Source: Melioribacteraceae bacterium (lineage in GTDB: Bacteria; Bacteroidota; Ignavibacteria; Ignavibacteriales; Melioribacteraceae). From it: 9,450 nt of DNA. The notes below the pieces were generated by a model that saw nothing but the letters and a program-made list of their open reading frames with translations, did no database searches and was not told the origin of the DNA. Each line of letters opens with the position of its first letter. The stretch's first letter is position 1. Shown one piece after another: positions 1 to 6,974 of this stretch. The position numbers and the translations under genes were made by a program. The DNA lies in contig JAQICK010000437.1 of the NCBI GenBank assembly GCA_027858595.1, positions 1 through 9,450 of the forward strand, given 5' to 3'.

Positions 1-515
1 ATTACTATAGCATGCTAGATCGTTGGAAGAATATTCATAATAATGTTGAAGTTAAGTTTGGAATTGAAGCTGATCTTTTAAATGAAAGTGGGGATGTATG
101 TATGGATATTCAGGGAATAATTTCTGAGACTATTATACTTTCCTCACATCCTGACCCGATATATTCTGGAGATCCAAATAAAATAAATTTAGGATATTTC
201 AATGCAATAAAACGCTATCACGATAAGATAACTTTTATTGGACATCCTTGTTCAAAATATTTTGAGGAATACATCGATATTCTAGAGCTCACTAAAGTGT
301 GCAACAAATATAAAATTCCAATGGAATTTAATTGTGCAAATTTTGCTAACAATAGAACCAATTTAAAAAATCTAAAAATAATGCTTGATAATTGCAATCA
401 AATATATGTAAACAGCGATGCACATACATTGAATGAGATTAAAGAATTAAGAGAAATTGGCTTTCTATTTTTATCTAAAAATGGATATATCAATAACTAC
501 GGGGAACAAAGCTAG
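1..515 (+). CDS. PHP-domain phosphoesterase, C-terminal part (5' end outside window)
   Basis: This is the C-terminal part of a PHP (polymerase and histidinol phosphatase) domain protein, a metal-dependent phosphoesterase family. The reading frame is open to the left edge, so the ATG at 12 is probably internal. Counting from that ATG, likely metal-binding motifs are GIEAD (Glu19), SSHPD (His46), GHP (His78) and NSDAH (Asp136, His138), in the order typical of PHP proteins. The N-terminal HxH motif that should precede them is missing because the window starts here. The spacing resembles histidinol-phosphatase-like PHP proteins more than the PHP domains of DNA polymerases, but the substrate cannot be named from this fragment. 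The next gene follows after 88 bp on the same strand, so they could be co-transcribed. Confidence 0.8.
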   Translation, partial: YYSMLDRWKNIHNNVEVKFGIEADLLNESGDVCMDIQGIISETIILSSHPDPIYSGDPNKINLGYFNAIKRYHDKITFIGHPCSKYFEEYIDILELTKVCNKYKIPMEFNCANFANNRTNLKNLKIMLDNCNQIYVNSDAHTLNEIKELREIGFLFLSKNGYINNYGEQS

Positions 516-603
516 ACTGAATTATTCTACATTTTGGGGAAGAGGAAAGAGAAAGAGCAAATAGCACACAGATTTAACAGAAGAAACGGATAGGAGCGGA
601 AGA

Positions 604-1611
604 ATGGAGGATAATAGTTTTATGAAAAAAGTAAGATGGGGGATTTTAAGTACTGCTAAAATTGGTAGATTGAAAGTGATACCTGCAATGCAAGCAGGAC
701 TATATTGTGAGATTACAGCAATTTCATCTCAGAATTATGAAAGGGCAAAAAGTTCGGCAGAAGAATTTAATATTCCAAAAGCATATGGATCTTACGAAGA
801 GCTATTAGCCGACCCTGAAATTGATGCAGTATACAACCCATTACCAAATCATCTTCATGTTCCGTGGACTATTAAGGCACTCGAAGCTGGTAAACATGTT
901 TTATGCGAAAAACCAATAAGTTTAACTGTGAAAGAAGCCGAATATCTTTTGTCAACCACGAAAAAATTTCCACAATTAAAAGTTATGGAAGCATTGATGT
1001 ATCGTTTTCACCCGCAATGGATAAAAGTTAAAGAATTGGTTGATTCAGGAAAAATTGGGGAGCTCAAGACTGTCAATTCATTCTTCTCATACTCAAACCT
1101 TGATCCTAATAATATTAGAAACAAGGCAGACATTGGTGGTGGTGGTCTGATGGATATAGGTAGTTATTTAATTTCTTTTCCTCGCTTCCTTTTTGGTAAT
1201 GAACCAATAAATGTGAGTGGAATGATTGAGTACAATCAAATAATGAAAGTTGATATACTTACATCTGGAATGATGAAATTTAAAAGTGGTACTGCTACAT
1301 TCACATGTTCAACTCAACTTTCACCATTTCAACGTACAAATATTTTTGGTACTAAGGGTAGAATTGAAGTTGAAATTCCTGTTAATACTCCATCTGATAA
1401 ACCAACTCGTATTTTTGTTGAATCAGAGGGGAAAACTGAAGAGATTGTTTTTGATTCATGTGACCAATATACTTTGCAAGGTGATGCTTTTTCAAAATCC
1501 ATTATAGATGATAGCAAAGTACCGACTCTATTGGAAGATGCAGTCTTAAATATGAAAGTGCTCGAGGCTGTTGTTAAAAGTTACAAATCCAATATGTGCG
1601 AAAGTATCTAA
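604..1611 (+). CDS. Gfo/Idh/MocA-family NAD(P)-dependent oxidoreductase
   Basis: A complete 335-aa cytoplasmic sugar- or diol-type dehydrogenase of the Gfo/Idh/MocA family. The N-terminal Rossmann fold begins with WGILSTAKIG (residues 12-21). The family's catalytic Glu-Lys-Pro is CEKP (Lys103). MEALMYRFHPQW (128-139) and GGGGLMDIGSY (178-188) are typical of the branch containing dimeric dihydrodiol dehydrogenase and NADP-dependent D-xylose dehydrogenase. In the last motif Tyr188 stands where many family members carry another residue before the catalytic His region. The length is normal for the family. AGGAG at 592-596 lies 7 nt before the ATG at 604. A second ATG at 622 is preceded by GGAGG 11 nt away and would give MKKVRWG, so the start is ambiguous by six codons. 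The exact substrate is not predictable from the sequence. Confidence 0.9.
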   Translation: MEDNSFMKKVRWGILSTAKIGRLKVIPAMQAGLYCEITAISSQNYERAKSSAEEFNIPKAYGSYEELLADPEIDAVYNPLPNHLHVPWTIKALEAGKHVLCEKPISLTVKEAEYLLSTTKKFPQLKVMEALMYRFHPQWIKVKELVDSGKIGELKTVNSFFSYSNLDPNNIRNKADIGGGGLMDIGSYLISFPRFLFGNEPINVSGMIEYNQIMKVDILTSGMMKFKSGTATFTCSTQLSPFQRTNIFGTKGRIEVEIPVNTPSDKPTRIFVESEGKTEEIVFDSCDQYTLQGDAFSKSIIDDSKVPTLLEDAVLNMKVLEAVVKSYKSNMCESI

Positions 1612-2025
1612 AAATAAAGCAATATTATTCAGAATTAACTAAGCAGCAACGAATCTCATAAATTGATATGCCAAGTTGAGCTAGAATAGACAAGACAGAT
1701 GAAAAATTGAATAGGTGAATGTGTGATATAAATGTCAATAGAATTGCTAAAAATAGTCATTAAAATATAGATGCAAGGGAAACTTTTTTATAATTATTCA
1801 GTTGTTCATAACAAATACTATTAACACATCTGATAAACAAATATTGAATAATTTCAATCTACTGCCGGAAAACATTTTGGTTATTTTGTTGCCTAAAATA
1901 GAATAATATCGAGATTTGAAAAATGTTTGTAGTGATTATTTCAAATATGTTTTTAAGCACAACTTTTTTGCTCAAATGAAAAAGGGATTAAACGTTAGAA
2001 GTTATAAATAAAAAACTATAATTAT
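1612..2025. other. Intergenic region without recognisable gene
   Basis: About 420 bases of AT-rich DNA separate the oxidoreductase from the next gene. I see no credible ORF, tRNA or strong terminator. The right end should carry the promoter of the 259-aa gene/hppA unit, but no clear -35/-10 pair or Bacteroidota-type TTG...TAnnTTTG promoter can be fixed. A TATAAT at 2017-2022 lies too close to the ribosome binding site to be a convincing -10 box. Confidence 0.5.
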
Positions 2026-2037
2026 TTGGAGTTAGTG

Positions 2038-2817
2038 ATGGAAATTAATCTTTATCTATCAATTATGCCCGAAGCACTTATTGCATCTATGCTCTCACCA
2101 CAAGAGTTTGGTAAATATTTTGCGGTTGGAACAAAGAAAAGAACTCGTGGGCAAGCAATGTTTTTTAAGTTGAAACGAGATTTCAAATCAGACTATCTAA
2201 AATTGGATGACATTGAAAGTAGGTGTGTTCCTGATGAGGATGGATCGCCAAAGCGCTCTAAATATATATCAATCTATAGAGTTTTAGAGCATGTACCAAT
2301 GGAAGCAATTGAAAATCTTTATTTAGTTACAGATGATGGACGAGTTCTTGAACTAAAGGCGGAAGAATATACTGTTATCGACAATGATGCACTTCACCTT
2401 TATCAGCAACTTGGACCAGTAAGACCGTTAATTGCAAGTTCATTAAATCCCCCAGATTTCTGTAAATATCTAACCGATACAACAAAACCAGTTTCAGTTC
2501 CTAAATTAGTTTTTGTAGAATTGATCCTAAATGGGTTAGCAAATGATCCAGAAAATGCTATTCTCGATAATATTCCTTACCAAAATGTTGATCACATGCG
2601 TGGATGCTTAATTAATTTGCATAAAAAACCTGAAAAGCCAAACAAGACAGTTGTTAGAAATACACAAAATGATATTCTTTACAGAACTTGCAAAAATGGC
2701 TTCTTTATTGGGGATAATGAGAAAATGTTTTATTATCCAATGCCTTCAAGGGAAAAGTTAGAAGGAGAATATTATGCTTGGTGGAAATCAGCATTAACTC
2801 AAGGATTTAACTATTAA
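2038..2817 (+). CDS. Conserved-looking protein of unknown function with internal duplication, upstream of hppA
   Basis: A 259-aa soluble protein with no signal peptide or membrane segment. The frame is open from a TTG at 2026, but ATG 2038 is preferred because GGAG at 2028-2031 sits 6 nt before it. The protein holds two related segments. The first, near its N-terminus, reads EALIASMLSPQEFGKY. The second, about 130 residues later, reads RPLIASSLNPPDFCKY. Over 37 aligned residues I count about 13 identities, including the conserved LIAS, Leu, Pro, Phe and Lys-Tyr positions. A segment with YRVLEHVPMEAIENLYLVT lies between them. I recall similar proteins in Bacteroidota-type genomes but no function. 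It ends 19 bp before hppA, whose own ribosome binding site is in that gap, so the two are probably one operon. A role linked to pyrophosphatase or ion balance is only a guess from position. Confidence 0.75.
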   Translation: MEINLYLSIMPEALIASMLSPQEFGKYFAVGTKKRTRGQAMFFKLKRDFKSDYLKLDDIESRCVPDEDGSPKRSKYISIYRVLEHVPMEAIENLYLVTDDGRVLELKAEEYTVIDNDALHLYQQLGPVRPLIASSLNPPDFCKYLTDTTKPVSVPKLVFVELILNGLANDPENAILDNIPYQNVDHMRGCLINLHKKPEKPNKTVVRNTQNDILYRTCKNGFFIGDNEKMFYYPMPSREKLEGEYYAWWKSALTQGFNY

Positions 2818-2836
2818 TTAAAATTTAAGGAAAATT

Positions 2837-5032
2837 ATGATTACCGGTATATTCTGGACAGTGCCTATTGCCTCAATTATTGCATTAGCTTTTGCAGGAC
2901 TGTTCTTTAAACAGATGATGAAAAATAGTGAAGGGACAGATAAAATGGTTACAATTGCCGAGCATGTAAGAAAAGGTGCTATGGCATATTTAAAACAACA
3001 ATATAAAATAGTTGGAATATTTTTCGTAATAATAACAATTCTATTTTCAATTATGGCTTATGGATTTAATTTACAAAATCCTTGGGTACCATTTGCATTT
3101 TTGACTGGAGGATTCTTTTCCGGTTTAGCTGGTTTCTTTGGAATGAAAACAGCAACATATGCATCAGCTCGTACAGCAAATGCGGCACGAAACTCACTTA
3201 ATGGAGCATTAAAAATTGCATTTAGAAGTGGGGCTGTAATGGGGCTTGTTGTTGTTGGGCTTGGATTACTTGATATTTCAATTTGGTTTATAGCTCTTAA
3301 TTATTTCTACCCAGTTGGAATTGGTGATGGACATAACTTAGTAATTATAACTACAACAATGCTAACATTCGGTATGGGTGCTTCTGCTCAAGCATTGTTT
3401 GCCAGAGTTGGTGGAGGAATATTTACGAAAGCTGCAGATGTTGGTGGTGACTTAGTCGGTAAAGTAGAAGCTGGAATTCCTGAAGATGATCCACGCAACC
3501 CAGCTACAATTGCAGATAATGTTGGTGATAATGTTGGTGATGTTGCTGGTATGGGTGCTGATTTGTATGAGTCATACTGCGGTTCTATATTAGCTACATC
3601 TGCACTTGGTGCAGCTGCATTTATGGGTAATTCTGATATGCAACTTAAAGCGGTTATCGCTCCAATGTTAATTGCTGCTGTGGGAATTATTCTTTCAATA
3701 CTTGGAATATATTTGGTTAAAACTAAGGAAGGAGCAACTCAAAGGGAATTGCTTGAATCATTAAGTCGTGGTATTAATATTAGTTCAGTTCTTGTAGTAA
3801 TATTTTCTTTAGGAGTATTATATTTGGTTGATATCGAAAATATTTTGGGTGTTTGGGGTGCTATTATCGTTGGTTTAGTTACTGGAACTGTAATTGGTAA
3901 AGCTACAGAATACTATACTTCTGCAACATATAAACCCACACAAAAAATTGCTAAAAGCACAGAATATGGTGCTGCTACTGTAATAATATCTGGACTTGGT
4001 ACAGGAATGATTTCAACAACTATTCCAGTACTTGCAGTTGTATTCGGAATTGTTTTGTCGTTTTTATTTGCATCTGGATTCGATTTTGCTAACATGGGGC
4101 TCGGTTTATATGGAATTGGTATTGCAGCCGTTGGAATGCTTTCAACACTTGGAATTACACTTGCAACGGATGCCTATGGGCCAATTGCAGATAATGCTGG
4201 GGGTAATGCTGAAATGAGTGGACTTGGTGAAGAAGTAAGAAAGCGAACTGACGCTCTCGATTCCCTTGGTAACACAACTGCAGCTACTGGTAAAGGGTTT
4301 GCTATTGGATCTGCAGCTCTTACCGCGCTTGCCCTATTGGCATCTTATATTGAAGAATTAAAAATTGGTTTATTGCGAATTGGACAAACAGTTTTAGAAT
4401 TTAGCAACGGAAGCACAGTTGATACTGCAACTGCAACATTAACTGATTTTATGAATTACTATCAAGTCAATCTGATGAATCCTAAGGTTTTAGTTGGAAT
4501 GCTTGTTGGCTCAATGATGTCATTTCTGTTTTGTGGTCTAACAATGAATGCTGTTGGACGCGCGGCTTCAAAAATGGTAGAAGAAGTTAGAAGGCAGTTT
4601 AGAGAAATTCCCGGTATTTTAGAAGGAGAAGCTGTACCAGATTATGCAAGATGTGTTGAAATATCTACAAAAGGTGCACAGAGAGAAATGCTACTCCCAG
4701 CATCACTTGCCATATTAGTTCCTATTTTTGTTGGATTAATAATGGGAGTTCCCGCTGTAATTGGATTAATGGTAGGGGCACTAGTTTCTGGTTTTGTACT
4801 CGCTGTATTTATGGCAAATTCTGGGGGTTCTTGGGATAATGCAAAAAAATATATTGAGGAAGGTCATCTTGGTGGAAAGGGCTCAAGAGCTCACAAAGCT
4901 GCAATAATTGGAGATACGGTTGGCGATCCGTTCAAAGATACTTCTGGCCCAAGTTTGAATATTCTAATTAAATTGATGAGCATGGTTGCAATTGTTATGT
5001 CAGGACTTACAGTTGCTTTTAGTTTATTCTAA
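2837..5032 (+). CDS. hppA: Membrane-bound ion-translocating pyrophosphatase (M-PPase)
   Basis: A 731-aa polytopic inner-membrane pump that splits pyrophosphate and uses the energy to export H+ and/or Na+. It has the usual length and many hydrophobic segments (the family has about 16). The PPi/Mg binding core is intact: DVGGDLVGKVE (201-211), EDDPRNPATIADNVGDNVGD (216-235) and, near the C-terminus, GDTVGDPFKDTSGPSLN. GNTTAATGKG (478-487) carries Ala482 and Gly485 where K+-independent enzymes have Lys and Thr, so K+ dependence is predicted. The gate glutamate is Glu245, three residues after Asp242, the position used in Na+-pumping enzymes; the plant H+-pump position four residues later is Gly249. 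Thr90, Phe94, Asp146 and Met175 match, as I recall it, the signature of dual Na+,H+ pumps of Bacteroides. AAGGA at 2827-2831 precedes the ATG by 5 nt. Confidence 0.97.
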   Translation: MITGIFWTVPIASIIALAFAGLFFKQMMKNSEGTDKMVTIAEHVRKGAMAYLKQQYKIVGIFFVIITILFSIMAYGFNLQNPWVPFAFLTGGFFSGLAGFFGMKTATYASARTANAARNSLNGALKIAFRSGAVMGLVVVGLGLLDISIWFIALNYFYPVGIGDGHNLVIITTTMLTFGMGASAQALFARVGGGIFTKAADVGGDLVGKVEAGIPEDDPRNPATIADNVGDNVGDVAGMGADLYESYCGSILATSALGAAAFMGNSDMQLKAVIAPMLIAAVGIILSILGIYLVKTKEGATQRELLESLSRGINISSVLVVIFSLGVLYLVDIENILGVWGAIIVGLVTGTVIGKATEYYTSATYKPTQKIAKSTEYGAATVIISGLGTGMISTTIPVLAVVFGIVLSFLFASGFDFANMGLGLYGIGIAAVGMLSTLGITLATDAYGPIADNAGGNAEMSGLGEEVRKRTDALDSLGNTTAATGKGFAIGSAALTALALLASYIEELKIGLLRIGQTVLEFSNGSTVDTATATLTDFMNYYQVNLMNPKVLVGMLVGSMMSFLFCGLTMNAVGRAASKMVEEVRRQFREIPGILEGEAVPDYARCVEISTKGAQREMLLPASLAILVPIFVGLIMGVPAVIGLMVGALVSGFVLAVFMANSGGSWDNAKKYIEEGHLGGKGSRAHKAAIIGDTVGDPFKDTSGPSLNILIKLMSMVAIVMSGLTVAFSLF

Positions 5033-5676
5033 AGAAAAATATTTTCCTTATTAAAGCTATCGTTATCCAAAATTCCATCTGAGTAGAATTTTGCCATATT
5101 CCTAAAAGGAATTTGAGTAAAATTTACTCACATCGGTTTACTTTTAATATTGCTGAGGCAGTCACGCTGAACTAGGTTTTGCAAAACTCTATCCGTATAG
5201 TATTTTGGCAAATATTTTGACTTAGTATCAATAAAAGCATATTTCTTGCTGCAAAGATAAATTCCCAAACTAAGTAAATTAAGATTGGTTGGGTGATGTC
5301 CTTTAAATAGTGGCATAGGATTTCAATTTACAAAAAAGTGTTCTAGGCATGGAGTAATAAAATGAAATTTGGTATTTTAGTTCGGATAAGGAAATGAACA
5401 GTACAACACGAGGAAATTATTAAATTAACTATTAAAATCTTCAAGTTAAGAATAACACAATTGGATAAATTGGTTAAGCGACTATTAAATTCGGAAAAAA
5501 AACAATGTATTCCGCTTTGAAGTTGAGACTCTGCGTATTCTATTCTCTTTAGAATCAAAATATTGAATGTAATAAATTCCATTTTTTCGTTTAGCTAAAT
5601 TCATAACACCTCACATAATAAATATGATTATTAAAAGTGTTCCCAATGAATTAAGGTTGAAACCGAACTGAAAAGA
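5033..5676. other. Long intergenic region after hppA, no convincing gene
   Basis: The stretch contains short inverted repeats just after hppA (listed separately) and otherwise AT-rich DNA. Open frames on the minus strand (5128-5316 and 5343-5582) have no ribosome binding site and no protein-like features, so I do not call them. On the plus strand a 40-codon open stretch (5398-5517, containing ITQLDKLVKRLL) looks helical and lysine-rich but has no start codon; it may be a decayed gene remnant. No origin, IS or CRISPR is visible. Confidence 0.5.
5069..5130. repeat. Cluster of three small inverted repeats after hppA
   Basis: Three inverted repeats follow one another. AAAATTC...GAATTTT is at 5069-5075 and 5086-5092. 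ATTCC-TAAAA-GGAAT is at 5098-5112. The 17-base near-palindrome TGAGTAAAATTTACTCA is at 5114-5130, where 8-base arms are separated by one A. None is followed by a clear T-run on the plus strand, so a rho-independent terminator for hppA is possible but not clear. The last could equally be a protein-binding site. Confidence 0.5.
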
Positions 5677-5712
5677 AAAAGTCAGCAAAAATGTTGCGTT
5701 TTGCTGACTTTT
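5677..5712 (-). terminator. Rho-independent terminator of the truncated CAT tRNA
   Basis: A perfect 14-bp stem, AAAAGTCAGCAAAA (5677-5690) with TTTTGCTGACTTTT (5699-5712), has an 8-base loop. On the minus strand it begins two bases after the end of the tRNA 3' half and runs into a T-rich stretch. This is the layout of a native tRNA terminator. Confidence 0.85.
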
Positions 5713-5714
5713 AG

Positions 5715-5761
5715 TGGGCCCACACGGACTCGAACCGCGGACCCTCTGATTATGAGTCAGA
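5715..5761 (-). pseudogene. 3' half of a CAT-anticodon tRNA gene (Met or Ile2), 5' half missing
   Basis: On the minus strand the sequence folds as the anticodon arm (TCTGA, loop CTCATAA, TCAGA; 5761-5745), a variable region (5744-5740), a T arm (CGCGG, loop TTCGAGT, CCGTG; 5739-5723), the 3' acceptor strand TGGGCCC (5722-5716) and discriminator A (5715). The anticodon is CAT. Upstream of the anticodon arm the sequence turns abruptly AT-rich. There is no D arm (no AGCTCAG-like segment) and no GGGCCCA acceptor strand, so this cannot fold as a functional tRNA. The terminator is still attached on the 3' side. The most likely reading is the displaced 3' end (attR-type half site) left when a tyrosine-recombinase element inserted into the tRNA gene. 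Partial deletion is the alternative. Met and Ile2 cannot be told apart without the 5' half. Confidence 0.85.
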
Positions 5762-5782
5762 TAATATTCTTTGATTTGAATT

Positions 5783-5800
5783 AAAAAAACATGTTTTTTT
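5783..5800. repeat. Perfect 18-bp palindrome A7-CATG-T7
   Basis: Seven A, CATG, then seven T form a perfect palindrome 22 bases beyond the break point of the truncated tRNA. It could form a short hairpin or be a dimeric binding site. Its proximity to the putative integration junction is the only hint of a role. Confidence 0.6.
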
Positions 5801-5829
5801 GATGAGTGCAAAATTATTTTTTTTATCGT

Positions 5830-5863
5830 AAAAAAACAGCTAATATAAAATATTTACTGTTTT
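5830..5863 (-). terminator. Rho-independent terminator of tRNA-Arg
   Basis: On the minus strand AAAACAG (5863-5857) pairs with CTGTTTT (5839-5833). The stem continues inward through TAAATAT/ATATTAG with one mismatch and a three-base loop. A run of T follows directly (plus-strand A at 5830-5836). It lies about 65 bases after the tRNA-Arg 3' end with no gene between. Confidence 0.75.
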
Positions 5864-5873
5864 CAAAGGCCAT

Positions 5874-5895
5874 TACCGCAAGAATACCGCAAGAC
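5874..5895. repeat. Tandem direct repeat TACCGCAAGAA / TACCGCAAGAC
   Basis: An 11-base unit occurs twice in tandem (5874-5884 and 5885-5895) with only the last base differing. It lies between tRNA-Arg and the truncated tRNA. It is not part of either terminator or tRNA fold. Confidence 0.7.
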
Positions 5896-5929
5896 AAATC
5901 CCTAAGTCCTTATAGAACAACATGCATTG

Positions 5930-6003
<74 letters not shown>

Positions 6004-6190
6004 AAATAATCTTGTTTTAAAAGAGTCAAAATATACAAAAGAGAACTATAACATTTTTGCAAAAATATGTGTTTTAGAGTTAATTGATATTGGAAACTAA
6101 GGTTTTGATTTTGGGAAATGGGCTTTCTAGATGTATAGTCTGTTTTGTGTTATTAGATTTGCAACTGTTTTTATCTTGTGTTTTGAAAAA

Positions 6191-6214
6191 TAGTTATCAA
6201 TTTAGTTATCAATT
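6191..6214. repeat. Perfect tandem 12-mer, TAGTTATCAATT x2
   Basis: Two exact adjacent copies of TAGTTATCAATT (6191-6202 and 6203-6214) lie in non-coding DNA. Function is unknown. In sequence this AT-rich, a local duplication without function is plausible. Confidence 0.75.
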
Positions 6215-6324
6215 AATTTGATGGAATTGTGGAATTTGTTAGTTTTTAGATGTGGGTGAGCAAATGAAAAGGGAGAACACTCAATAAAATCAATATTGCT
6301 AAAGATATCACCTTGATAAACTCT

Positions 6325-6345
6325 GTCTTTTTTATTTTAAAAGAC
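6325..6345 (-). terminator. Weak hairpin after the accessory gene block
   Basis: GTCTTTT (6325-6331) pairs with AAAAGAC (6339-6345) around a 7-base loop, one base after the stop of the possible 26-aa ORF. No clean T-run follows on the minus strand, so it may be a weak terminator or only a stabilising hairpin at the 3' end of the transcript. Confidence 0.35.
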
Positions 6346-6346
6346 T

Positions 6347-6427
6347 TTAATCGTCAATTAATTTTGCCCTAATAATTATTCGTTTGGGTTTGGCGTCACC
6401 ATATTTATTTATAGTTGCTTTATACAT
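6347..6427 (-). CDS. Possible 26-aa small protein downstream of the lipoprotein
   Basis: A short frame encodes MYKATINKYGDAKPKRIII followed by seven more residues. It is basic in the middle and ends in LIDD. AAGGA on the minus strand (6440-6436) sits 8 nt before the ATG, a good ribosome binding site. It begins 27 bp after the lipoprotein stop on the same strand and is followed immediately by a hairpin. These features make a translated ORF plausible. At this length chance cannot be excluded, and the sequence could also be the N-terminal remnant of a longer gene. I do not recognise it. Confidence 0.35.
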   Translation of the reverse strand: MYKATINKYGDAKPKRIIIRAKLIDD

Positions 6428-6454
6428 TTTTATTATCCTTTGCGATTTTTAAAA

Positions 6455-6841
6455 TTATTTAACAGATTCTAATATAGCATTCGTTTTAGCGGTTTCAGCC
6501 TTTAACCTTTTTATATTTTCTTTCTGTTTTTTTATATTTTCTTTTATTTTTTCGGGTGAATCAAAAGTACCTTTTTGGTATTTATTCCCTTTATCGTTAA
6601 AAATCCAAAAACTTGCTACTGAAAGTTCTATCATTATCTCTAATCGCTTTTTTTTGATACCCTCTGGGCGAGTCAAACTAAAACCCGCAAGACTTTCAAC
6701 ATCATTTATTATATTTTCAAGAGATTGTCTGTCGTGCTTCTTAACCTCTTTGCCATATTTGCCAAGTTCATAGTAATCTACATCTGATGTACATGCAGCC
6801 AACATTAAAATACTAATTAATATTATTGCGGTTTTTTTCAT
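6455..6841 (-). CDS. Small lipoprotein of unknown function
   Basis: A 128-aa predicted lipoprotein. The N-terminus MKKTAIILISILMLAAC is a lipoprotein signal peptide with lipobox LAAC (lipidated Cys17), followed by Thr-Ser-Asp. The mature part is mostly charged and helical. The last 35 residues are rich in Lys, Glu, Ile and Asn (EKIKENIKKQKENIKRLKAE), a likely short coiled coil. CTCCT at 6849-6853 reads as AGGAG on the minus strand, 7 nt before the ATG. No known domain is recognised. It is the third large minus-strand gene of the accessory block and lies beyond the second cassette-like repeat. It probably sits on the periplasmic side of a membrane. Confidence 0.75.
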   Translation of the reverse strand: MKKTAIILISILMLAACTSDVDYYELGKYGKEVKKHDRQSLENIINDVESLAGFSLTRPEGIKKKRLEIMIELSVASFWIFNDKGNKYQKGTFDSPEKIKENIKKQKENIKRLKAETAKTNAILESVK

Positions 6842-6853
6842 TTTGTTACTCCT

Positions 6854-6949
6854 TTATTTTTGATTGTTATCAAAAAGTCGTGTAGCCTCTTCCCACTGTG
6901 GCATATATGAATAAATTCCCCATCTAACATCTACAACCTTGTGAAACAT
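6854..6949 (-). pseudogene. Possible 31-aa ORF or gene remnant before the lipoprotein
   Basis: The frame encodes MFHKVVDVRWGIYSYMPQW plus twelve residues and ends in a TAA directly before the AGGAG of the lipoprotein gene. Upstream the frame is open to a TAG at 6977-6979, and a TTG at 6974-6976 would give 40 residues. The amino-acid mix (several Trp, Tyr, Met and Val) looks protein-like, but there is no ribosome binding site before the ATG. It may be a leader-type small ORF coupled to the lipoprotein, the tail of a broken gene, or chance. Confidence 0.2.
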
Positions 6950-6974
6950 TACAATTATAAAATTTCGCAAAGCA

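Larger units (their letters stand above)
6004..6346. other. Intergenic region between tRNA-Arg and the accessory genes
   Basis: About 340 bases with no credible gene on either strand. It should contain the minus-strand promoter of tRNA-Arg near 6010-6050, which I cannot define. It also holds a 12-base tandem repeat (6191-6214) and a hairpin (6325-6345), both listed separately. Confidence 0.5.

Noticed and set aside
1286..1517. Open frames on both strands inside the oxidoreductase gene
   Set aside because: They are shadows of a well-supported Gfo/Idh/MocA gene in other frames.
2026..2037. TTG start at 2026 for the 259-aa protein
   Set aside because: The GGAG at 2028-2031 would lie inside the coding sequence; it is correctly placed for the ATG at 2038.
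3913..4217. Short frames inside hppA on both strands
   Set aside because: They overlap the conserved pyrophosphatase reading frame completely and have no features of their own.
5128..5582. Minus-strand open frames 5128-5316 and 5343-5582
   Set aside because: No ribosome binding site, no recognisable domain, and compositions typical of translated AT-rich non-coding DNA.
6921..6935. ATCTAAC at 6921-6927 as a third cassette boundary
   Set aside because: It fits RYYYAAC, but the AAAGCGTCCGC box expected 11 bases later is missing.
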